Shown: in pieces, positions 1 to 4,674 of the stretch | Layout of the letters: each line of letters opens with the position of its first letter | How positions within the stretch are numbered: position 1 is the stretch's first letter | Origin: Chloroflexota bacterium | GTDB taxonomy: Bacteria > Chloroflexota > Dehalococcoidia > UBA2979 | Direction: 5' to 3' | DNA: 5,581 nucleotides | Assembly: GCA_009843585.1 (NCBI GenBank) | Contig: VYDC01000008.1 | Location: 1-5,581 of the forward strand | Translations under genes and position numbers: made by a program | The notes under the pieces: model-generated | Database searches by the model: none | Seen by the model: only the letters and a program-made list of their open reading frames with translations | Told to the model about the DNA's origin: nothing

Positions 1-1
1 G

Positions 2-982
2 ATGGCGACGGAGGTGCCGACGGGCATGCTGGCGCCGACTCCCGCGGGGGAACTCGAGATAGGCCGGTGGCTCGCCCTCAGGGAGAGCCTGGCGGAGTCC
101 CCGCCGACCGGCGCCCGGGACCACTCGGAGCCGATGCTGGCGTACGCCGTCGCGCTGGGCGTGGCCGAGCCGTGGCTCGAGACGGCGGCCCCTGCTCCGC
201 CGTGGTTCGGAGCGGGCGGGGCGGCCCCCCTGCCCGCTGCCGACCGGGACGAGGCCTACCGCGCGTTCATCCACTCGCAGTGGTGGGGCCTCCCCGGACG
301 GTCGGACGAGGCGGCGGCGGCGGCGGCGGGGCCCGCCTACGAGCTGGAACTCGAGCTGCTCGGACCGGAGCCGCCCGGGACCGGGCCCGCCGCACACCGC
401 GAGGCCGCGGACGCGCGCGGAGAGGCGGCGCGCGAAATGGAGGCGCCGAGCACGCCTTCCGGGGCTGCGGGAGGCGTGCCGCCCGCGGAGCATTCGGCGC
501 GGCGGCATGAGGCGCCGGGTGAGGAGGCGGGCGGCGGCGGCTGCCTCCGCGGCTGCCTCACGTGGGTGGCGGGCGCCGCGGGCGCCGGGGCGCTGGTCCT
601 GGTCATCCTGCTCGCCCTCGACGTGGTCTCCCCCCGCGAGAAGCCGTGTCCGCTGGACTCTCCCCCGATCCCGACGCCCGCGCAGATCGCGGTGGCCGGG
701 GACCTCTTCCGCGATCAGTGCGTGGCGGTGAGGGGCACGCTCGTCTCCCGGGGCTCCGGCGAGCTGCTGCTGGAGGTGGAGCGGGGGGAGTACGTGCAGG
801 GGGTGATCGTCCGCGACCTCGCGGCGGTGCTGGACGCGATCGCCCCGGGCCGCGTGGTGACCCTGGGCGGGTGGCTCCGGGTGGAGGAGGACGGGACGTA
901 CGCGGTTGACTTCATTCCGGACCGCGGATCGGACCGCTGGTGGTGGCAGAACCTCCGCGACAACCTCGAGGCGCTCTTCTAG
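2..982 (+). CDS. Membrane protein with DUF2207-C-like region, one TM helix and OB-like C-terminal domain (probably 5'-partial)
   Basis: This is a 326-residue frame whose first codon is an ATG at base 2, so the real start is probably upstream of the window. Residues about 12-70 resemble the C-terminal cytoplasmic part of DUF2207/YciQ-like membrane proteins: a TPAG...RWLALRESL segment, then MLAYAVALGV and a PPWF tail. Residues 104-180 are a low-complexity linker rich in Ala, Gly, Pro and Glu. One transmembrane helix lies at about 187-207 (hydrophobic, preceded by CLRGCL). Residues 234-305 show alternating beta-strand-like segments (CVAVRGTLVS, ELLLEVERGEYVQGVIV, RVVTLGGWLRV), as in small OB-fold domains, and the chain ends with a Trp-rich WWW patch. 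Family knowledge gives no enzymatic role for DUF2207, and the OB assignment is inference from strand pattern. I am confident it is coding and only moderately sure of the domain names. It has no functional link to the genes downstream that I can see. Confidence 0.8.
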   Translation: MATEVPTGMLAPTPAGELEIGRWLALRESLAESPPTGARDHSEPMLAYAVALGVAEPWLETAAPAPPWFGAGGAAPLPAADRDEAYRAFIHSQWWGLPGRSDEAAAAAAGPAYELELELLGPEPPGTGPAAHREAADARGEAAREMEAPSTPSGAAGGVPPAEHSARRHEAPGEEAGGGGCLRGCLTWVAGAAGAGALVLVILLALDVVSPREKPCPLDSPPIPTPAQIAVAGDLFRDQCVAVRGTLVSRGSGELLLEVERGEYVQGVIVRDLAAVLDAIAPGRVVTLGGWLRVEEDGTYAVDFIPDRGSDRWWWQNLRDNLEALF

Positions 983-1015
983 CGGGACCGGCGGCGGCGC
1001 CCGCATCGTCCGCCG

Positions 1016-1059
1016 CGCTCACGGCCCGCTCACGATCCGCTCACGATCCGCTCAGCCGG
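1016..1059 (+). repeat. Four tandem 11-bp units, possible response-regulator binding array
   Basis: Four units lie head to tail: CGCTCACGGCC, CGCTCACGATC twice, and CGCTCAGCCGG. TCAC recurs at 1019, 1030 and 1041, and TCAG at 1052, always 11 bases apart. An 11-bp direct-repeat register puts every unit on the same face of the helix. It is the arrangement bound by OmpR/PhoB-family winged-helix response regulators; mycobacterial PhoP sites, for example, are TCAC-type heptamers with a 4-base gap. The array starts 34 bases after the stop codon of the upstream gene and about 155 bases before a possible promoter. The repeat is seen directly; the binding protein is inference. Replication iterons are an alternative but are usually longer (about 17-22 bp). 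Confidence 0.7.
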
Positions 1060-1070
1060 CCCCCCGGACG

Positions 1071-1092
1071 GGTCGCACCCGGCGAGGCGACC
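1071..1092 (+). terminator. Weak candidate terminator hairpin
   Basis: GGTCGC at 1071-1076 pairs with GCGACC at 1087-1092 around a 10-base loop. It is the first clear stem after the stop codon at 982 and the repeat array. No T-run follows, and chance 6-bp stems are common in DNA this G+C-rich, so its role in ending the upstream transcript is a guess. Confidence 0.25.
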
Positions 1093-1175
1093 GGCCGGAG
1101 CGCCGTCGCCCACCACCCGGAGCCCGGCCGCCGCCGCCGTGCGCCCGAGCGGCGCGCGGGACCCGGGGCGGTCGC

Positions 1176-1220
1176 GTGATTGATCTCTGACCGATTCCTG
1201 AGCACCCCGGCTCGTAGCCT
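1176..1220 (+). promoter_or_regulatory. Possible activator-dependent promoter
   Basis: The tetranucleotides GTGA (1176), CTGA (1187) and CTGA (1198) recur at exactly 11-base steps. The first two 11-base units share the pattern xTGAxxGATxx. A TAGCCT hexamer at 1215-1220 fits the actinobacterial -10 pattern TANNNT. No -35 hexamer sits at normal spacing: CTGACC at 1187 is 22 bases from the -10. Tandem 11-bp units just upstream of a lone -10 are the layout of PhoB-type activated promoters, where the activator replaces the -35 contact. Transcription would start near 1227 and run through the hairpin-rich region into the gene at 1738. The stretch between 1093 and 1175 shows nothing I can name. Confidence 0.35.
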
Positions 1221-1224
1221 CCCC

Positions 1225-1715
1225 CGCGCAACACGTGCGTCTGTCGGTCGCGCCGCTCCTGAGGGGAGCAGAAGGCCGACGCGGACCGCTCATCCGGGAC
1301 GCCCGCCAAGGAGCAGGCGTCGAAGCGAGCGTGCAGGGACTGGCCGGTGAGGGGACGAGGGAGGAGGTGCGCGAGCAGGAGACCAGCCGGACGTGGGAGC
1401 GGCCCGGTCGACGGGCGGAGGGAGCAGCGGCAGGCAGGAGCGATCTGAGGAGTGAGCCCGCGAGCGGGCGCACTCGAGACGAGCGACGGGCGGTCACGAC
1501 CCCGCGGGAGCGCGTCCCGGGGAAGTCGCGGCGCCCGATCGGACGGCCCCGCACGGCCCCAGCGCCGCGGGGCTTCTTCGTGGGCGGAGAGCCCGACCGC
1601 GCGACGGGAGAACCGATGAGGAAGGACGCCGCGTGCCGCCCGCGCGGGCCAGCGGCATGCGGCCGACCGGCTGCATACGAGCGAGCGATGAGCGCCCCGC
1701 CCGCGTGAGCGGGGC
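1225..1715 (+). ncRNA. Hairpin-rich non-coding stretch, candidate structured RNA or long 5' leader
   Basis: I see no convincing gene here, but a series of stems occurs on the + strand. They are: GTCGGTC/GGCCGAC (1243-1249 with 1274-1280, one G-U) enclosing GCTCC/GGAGC (1255-1259 with 1265-1269); GACGCC/GGCGTC (1298-1303 with 1316-1321); GCCCG/CGGGC (1402-1406 with 1412-1416); GAGTG-a-GCCCG closed by CGAG and paired with CGGGC-g-CACTC (1450-1475); CCCC-gc-GGGA with TCCCGGGG (1500-1522); GCCCCGC/GCGGGGC (1546-1552 with 1567-1573); TGCCGC/GCGGCA (1634-1639 with 1652-1657); ATGCGGCC/GGCTGCAT (1657-1664 with 1669-1676, one G-U). Unpaired parts are purine-rich. It matches no RNA family I can recognise (not tRNA, tmRNA, RNase P RNA or rRNA). 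Stems of 5-6 bp are expected by chance at this G+C content; the 8-10 bp stems and their density are what support an RNA. It could also be an unstructured leader. Confidence 0.3.
1694..1715 (+). terminator. GC-rich stem-loop just before the ribosome binding site of the next gene
   Basis: GCCCCGC (1694-1700) pairs with GCGGGGC (1709-1715) over an 8-base loop. No T-run follows. The hairpin ends 9 bases before the AAGGGAG ribosome binding site (1725-1731) of the gene at 1738. It could be the 3' end of an upstream RNA, an attenuator, or an mRNA-stabilising element for the following pair of genes. The sequence does not decide between these. Confidence 0.4.
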
Positions 1716-1737
1716 AAGCACCTGAAGGGAGAGCGAG

Positions 1738-2352
1738 ATGGCCGGCAGGAGGAGGCGACCGGCGAGGCGGCTCTGGCGGCGCTGGGCAGCGCTGTGGAGC
1801 CGGGGCGTCCGGCGGTCGAGGGTCGTGGGCCGGGCGGCGGGGGCGCGGCTGCGCCCGTGGCGTCCGGCGGTCGAGGTCGACGTCGCGGGGAAGCGCGGGC
1901 GCAGGCTCCGCCGGGCGATCGCGCGCGCGGCGCGGAGCCACCTGCGCGCGCTCCGCGTGACGCCGCCCGTGCACCTGCTCGTGGTGGTGCAGCGCACGGT
2001 CGCGCTCGAGGGACGCCCGCACGCGTCGCTGCTCCAGGTCTTCGAGGAAGGCGCGGGCCCGAGGCGGCACGTGCTCTTCCTCGCTGCCTCGGCGGGCGAC
2101 CGGACGCTCGGAGACGCCGAGGTCGTGGCGGCTCTCAGGCACCAGCTGCAGCACGTCGTCGCGGCGGAGCTCGGCGCGCCGGTGAACGCGGCGGCCGAGC
2201 CGGTGGCCGGCCGGGCCGGGACCGACCCCGCCCCGCCGCCGCCCGAGCAGCCGGAGCCGTCGCCGCTCGACGAGCTCGCGGCGGCCCCGGCCGCCTTCGG
2301 AGGCCTCAACGGCGGCCTCCCGGTCCCGGCGGAGAGGACGGAACGGTCATGA
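1738..2352 (+). CDS. Unknown 204-aa protein with zincin-like HQLQH helix
   Basis: I do not recognise this gene. The ATG start is fixed by the Shine-Dalgarno sequence AAGGGAG at 1725-1731, with 6 bases between. Residues 1-72 are extremely Arg-rich with interspersed Trp and could bind nucleic acid or membranes. A compact segment follows at 74-147: two beta-like strands (VHLLVVVQRTV and ASLLQVFEEG...HVLFLA), then VVAALRHQLQHVVAAELG. The order strand, strand, then an ALRHxLxHV helix resembles small zinc metallopeptidases with HExxH, but the catalytic Glu position is Gln (H135-Q136-L-Q-H139). Residues 150-204 are a Pro/Ala/Glu-rich tail, probably disordered. The stop overlaps the next start as ATGA, so the two proteins are probably made together. 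Coding status is well supported; the peptidase-like reading is inference. A metal-binding but inactive protein, or an unrelated fold, is possible. Confidence 0.72.
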   Translation: MAGRRRRPARRLWRRWAALWSRGVRRSRVVGRAAGARLRPWRPAVEVDVAGKRGRRLRRAIARAARSHLRALRVTPPVHLLVVVQRTVALEGRPHASLLQVFEEGAGPRRHVLFLAASAGDRTLGDAEVVAALRHQLQHVVAAELGAPVNAAAEPVAGRAGTDPAPPPPEQPEPSPLDELAAAPAAFGGLNGGLPVPAERTERS

Positions 2353-3335
2353 CCCGCCGGATCGTGCTCACGAGCCTCAGCGAGCTGGACGCGGTCCGCG
2401 AGCTCTTCGAGGACCGCGGAGCGGTGCCGGAGGAGCGGGCGCTCGTGCCGGTGATCCGGGGCGGCGGAACGGCGGAGCGAGAGGCGCTCGCCGAGGCGGC
2501 GCGGCGGGCGGGCGAGGAGCTCGATCGCCTGATCGCCGGAGACGACGAGCGCCGGGCAGAGGCCGGGCGCGCCCTCGGCCGCCTGCGCGAAGCCGCCTCG
2601 GAGCTCGAGCGCCTGCGCCGGACGGCGCACGAGATGGGCGAGGCGGCGGAGCGCGCCGCCTCGCTCGCGGAGTCGGCCCTCGAGCGCTCGGCCGGCCTCA
2701 GGGCGCAGCGCGTCGCCGGGACGGCGGGGCGTCTCCGCACCCAGGCCGAGGCCCACGCGGCCGCCCTGGAGCGCGAGGCCCGGGCGCTCTCGGGGCGCGA
2801 GGACGTCGCGAGGCTGCTGGCGGAGGAGAGGAGAGAGGAGCAGGCGGTGGAGATGCGAGAGGAGCTGGCGCTGGCCGGGAGGCACCTGGACGGCGGCAGG
2901 AACGACGAGGCCCGGCGGCTGCTGGCGGACCTCGAGGGCAGGGTCGGCGGCGAGCCGGAGCTCGGGGAGGCGTTCGAGACGCTCAGGCGCCGCGAGCGGG
3001 CCGCCGCTCTCCGCGCGGCGGAGGAGGCGCTGGGAGAGGCGCGCCGGCTGCACCGGCGCGAGCCGGCGCGGGCCATAGACCTCATCGAGGCGGTCGAGCT
3101 TCAGGGCCTGCCCGAGGACGTGGTTCGGCACCTCTACGGCTGCTGGCTCACGGCCTGCGGGCGGCTCGGGCTGCTCGCCGCCATCCACTACCGCGCCGGC
3201 TTCGCGCGCGGCGCCGTGCTGATCCCCACGGAGGACGGGCGCTGGGAGGTCGTCTCGGCGCTCGGCCTCAGGCGCTGGGAGCGCGGCCGCACGTTCCCGC
3301 CGCGGGCGCTGCGCGGAGCGCGCCCGCTCGCCTAA
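2349..3335 (+). CDS. Unknown 328-aa helical protein with compact C-terminal domain
   Basis: The frame is open further upstream, but the ATG at 2349 is preferred. It overlaps the previous stop as ATGA, follows GGAGAGGA (2331-2338), and starts a sensible segment, MTRRIVLTSLSELDAVRELF. Residues 1-38 look globular and end in ERALVPVIRGG. Residues 41-250 are almost wholly charged and helical (Glu, Arg, Ala, Leu), with heptad-like stretches predicting coiled coil or helical hairpins; 170-250 has a TPR-like spacing of Ala and Leu. Residues 253-312 form a distinct domain with Cys265 and Cys270, a hydrophobic helix (GLLAAIHYRAGF) and a beta-like VLIPTEDGRWEVVSALGLRRW. The composition suggests a structural, scaffold or partner protein, possibly of the coupled upstream gene. 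No catalytic motif is visible and I do not recognise a family. The tail after 312 is basic. A strong hairpin 30 bases after the stop probably ends the transcript. Confidence 0.75.
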   Translation: MTRRIVLTSLSELDAVRELFEDRGAVPEERALVPVIRGGGTAEREALAEAARRAGEELDRLIAGDDERRAEAGRALGRLREAASELERLRRTAHEMGEAAERAASLAESALERSAGLRAQRVAGTAGRLRTQAEAHAAALEREARALSGREDVARLLAEERREEQAVEMREELALAGRHLDGGRNDEARRLLADLEGRVGGEPELGEAFETLRRRERAAALRAAEEALGEARRLHRREPARAIDLIEAVELQGLPEDVVRHLYGCWLTACGRLGLLAAIHYRAGFARGAVLIPTEDGRWEVVSALGLRRWERGRTFPPRALRGARPLA

Positions 3336-3364
3336 CCCCGACCGACGACCCGAACGAGCGAGGT

Positions 3365-3391
3365 GAGGGACCGCCCCCGGGGCGGTCCCTC
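3365..3391 (+). terminator. Strong GC-rich terminator-like hairpin
   Basis: GAGGGACCGCC (3365-3375) pairs perfectly with GGCGGTCCCTC (3381-3391), an 11-bp stem with a 5-base loop. It lies 30 bases after the stop of the gene ending at 3335. The downstream sequence is CCTCTG, with no U-run. Such U-poor hairpins are common 3' ends in high-GC actinobacteria, so a terminator for the upstream pair is the natural reading. Confidence 0.65.
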
Positions 3392-3396
3392 CCTCT

Positions 3397-3434
3397 GTCC
3401 GCCGTCGCCCGGCGTACGGCGCCGACCGGCGGAC
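3397..3434. other. Second long stem-loop upstream of the primase operon
   Basis: GTCCGCCGTCG (3397-3407) pairs with CGAC-c-GGCGGAC (3423-3434): 11 base pairs with one bulged C and a 15-base apical region. It begins 6 bases after the preceding hairpin and ends 32 bases before the small ORF at 3467. It could be a second or reverse-direction terminator, a leader structure for the downstream operon, or a single-strand structure in DNA such as a priming or nicking site. I see no clear -35/-10 pair between the hairpin and the first start codon; the promoter of the downstream operon is not identifiable by eye. Confidence 0.45.
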
Positions 3435-3466
3435 CGCGCGCTCAGAACGATGGAGAGGAGAGGGAG

Positions 3467-3592
3467 ATGAGGATCAGAAGAGGGCGTCGCCGCCGGGGGG
3501 CGCCGCGCGCCGACCGGCGGCAGGGCCGCCGGGGCCGCCCCGAGCCGGCCGGGCCGGGGCCGCGCCCGTCAGGGCCGCCCCGGGGCGGGTGA
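3467..3592 (+). CDS. 41-aa Arg/Pro/Gly-rich small protein or leader peptide
   Basis: The ATG at 3467 is preceded by a strong purine-rich ribosome binding site (AGAGGAG at 3454-3460, 6-base spacing). The frame runs 41 codons to a TGA at 3590-3592, which overlaps the GTG start of the primase as GTGA. The product has about 15 Arg in 41 residues. The N-terminal half is highly basic (MRIRRGRRRR) and the C-terminal half is rich in Pro and Gly. No domain is recognisable. The good ribosome site here, the poor one for the primase, and the 4-base overlap all suggest that translating this ORF delivers ribosomes to the primase start. It may be a true basic nucleic-acid-binding peptide or only a leader whose translation matters. 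An ATG at 3450 opens a 6-codon frame ending at 3470, overlapping this start, but has no ribosome site. In such G+C-rich DNA a short open frame can also arise by chance. Confidence 0.5.
   Translation: MRIRRGRRRRGAPRADRRQGRRGRPEPAGPGPRPSGPPRGG
3575..3588. promoter_or_regulatory. Perfect 14-bp palindrome abutting the primase start codon
   Basis: CCGCCCC at 3575-3581 is followed directly by its reverse complement GGGGCGG at 3582-3588, and the GTG start begins at 3589. In mRNA it could fold with a 4-6 base loop and bury whatever ribosome site the primase has. Ribosomes moving through the small ORF would melt it, which fits coupled translation. It may equally be a protein-binding operator or a chance GC palindrome. 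Confidence 0.4.
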
Positions 3593-4674
3593 GCGTGTTC
3601 GACACCGAGGCGATCCGGGCGGCACATCCGATCGCGAGGGCGGTCGAGGGCGCCGGAGTCGAGCTCCGGAGCTCGGGCCGCCACCTGGTCGGCCTCTGCC
3701 CGTTCCACGACGACCGCAGGCCGAGCCTGCTGGTCTACCCCAGCTCAAAGAGCTGGTATTGCTTCAGCTGCGACACCGGCGGCGACGTCATCGACTTCGT
3801 CGGCCGGATGAACGGCACCGGGTTCCGGGAGACGGCGGCGCGGCTCGCGGCGAGCGCCGGCGTGGATCCGGTGCCGCGGACGGCCGCGCGGCCCCCGCAC
3901 AGGCCTCCGGCCCCGGCTCTGGACGAGGCGGCGGCGGGGGTCATCGAGGAGGCCTGCTCCCTCTACGCGGAGCAGCGCGGGCGGAGCCGCAAGGCCCGCT
4001 CGTACCTGAAGCGCCGCGGCATCGACGAGGACACCGCCTCGCGCCTCCGCGTCGGGTTCGCATCCGGCGGGCTCGCGAGGCGCCTCCGCTCGAGGGGGCT
4101 GGATCCGGCCGCGGCGCGCCGCGTCGGGCTGCTTCAGGGCGACCGCGAGACGCTCTCCCGGCGCATCGTCATCCCCGACCTGGACGCGTCCGGCCGGGCG
4201 ACCTGGCTGACCGCGCGCTCCCTGGCAGGCCGGGAGCCGCGCTACCTCAACCTCAGCCTCCCGTCGCCCCTGCTCGGCCTCGTCCGCGTGCGCGCGGCGG
4301 GGGCCCGCGCGCTGCTCCTGACCGAGGGGCCCTTCGACTGGCTGACCGCGTGCTCGTGGCAGCTCCACGCCGCGGCGTCGCTCGGCACCCACGTCTCGCG
4401 GGAGGCGCTCTCCGCGCTCCGCTCCTTCCGGCGCGTCTACCTCGCGCTCGACGCCGACGACCCCGGTCGTCGCGCCTCGGCCCGCCTCCGCTCCGAGCTC
4501 GGGGCGCGGGCCGTCGTCGTGGGGCTCCCACAGGGAGCGCACGACCTCAGCGAACTCGGAGCCCGGCCCGATGGGCGCCGGGCGTTCCTTGCGTCGCTCC
4601 AGCAGGCACGCGCAGGAGAGCAGGAACCATGGACGAGAGCACGAGACACAGTCCGCCGCGGCCGGGCCGCCTGA
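3589..4674 (+). CDS. Short DnaG-like primase (CHC2 zinc finger plus Toprim)
   Basis: This 361-residue protein would make RNA primers for DNA synthesis. A CHC2-type zinc ribbon is clear: Cys37-x2-His40 in GLCPFHDDRRPS and Cys58-x2-Cys61 in WYCFSCDTGGDVIDFV. Residues 133-235 match the DnaG core before Toprim (SYLKRRGIDEDTASRLRVGF, then RRIVIPDLDASGRATWLTAR and PRYLNLS). The Toprim motifs are present: Glu246-Gly247 with Asp250 (LLLTEGPFDWL), then Asp288 and Asp290 (VYLALDADDPG). It is far shorter than chromosomal DnaG (about 600 residues) and stops soon after Toprim, with no visible DnaB-binding helical domain, as in plasmid and phage primases. The GTG start overlaps the preceding small ORF's stop (GTGA), and no good Shine-Dalgarno sequence is visible, suggesting coupling. 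The 3' end overlaps the next gene by 46 bases. All key residues are intact, so I expect an active enzyme, probably serving a mobile element. Confidence 0.92.
   Translation: MSVFDTEAIRAAHPIARAVEGAGVELRSSGRHLVGLCPFHDDRRPSLLVYPSSKSWYCFSCDTGGDVIDFVGRMNGTGFRETAARLAASAGVDPVPRTAARPPHRPPAPALDEAAAGVIEEACSLYAEQRGRSRKARSYLKRRGIDEDTASRLRVGFASGGLARRLRSRGLDPAAARRVGLLQGDRETLSRRIVIPDLDASGRATWLTARSLAGREPRYLNLSLPSPLLGLVRVRAAGARALLLTEGPFDWLTACSWQLHAAASLGTHVSREALSALRSFRRVYLALDADDPGRRASARLRSELGARAVVVGLPQGAHDLSELGARPDGRRAFLASLQQARAGEQEPWTRARDTVRRGRAA

Noticed and set aside
310..330. GCG trinucleotide run
   Set aside because: It encodes a short poly-Ala stretch in the linker of the membrane protein. This is ordinary low complexity for high-GC DNA, not a functional repeat.
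1016..1059. Reading the 11-bp units as replication iterons
   Set aside because: Units are shorter than usual iterons, there is no AT-rich stretch or DnaA-box-like sequence nearby, and no Rep gene is visible in the window. A regulator array fits better.
1235..1708. 157-codon + strand open frame from a GTG in the gap
   Set aside because: There is no ribosome site before the GTG. The translation is Arg/Gly/Pro/Glu-rich with few aliphatic residues and no domain-like segments, and it coincides with many RNA stems. Long open frames arise easily in G+C-rich DNA.
1030..2154. 374-codon minus-strand open frame across the gap
   Set aside because: It is a shadow of the 1738 gene over half its length, has a His/Arg/Pro-rich translation without domain features, and has no plausible ribosome site.
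1494..3188. 564-codon minus-strand open frame
   Set aside because: It is antisense to two + strand genes that have ribosome sites and an ATGA overlap. Its translation is low-complexity (Ser/Arg/Ala/Pro) typical of a shadow frame.
3450..3470. Six-codon ATG frame overlapping the start of the 41-aa ORF
   Set aside because: It has no ribosome site of its own, and its codons are simply the purine-rich ribosome site of the next start. The ATGA overlap is probably coincidental.
3442..3708. 88-codon minus-strand open frame opposite the primase start
   Set aside because: It covers the small ORF and the primase N-terminus in antisense. It is Arg/Pro/Gly-rich and has no supporting signal.
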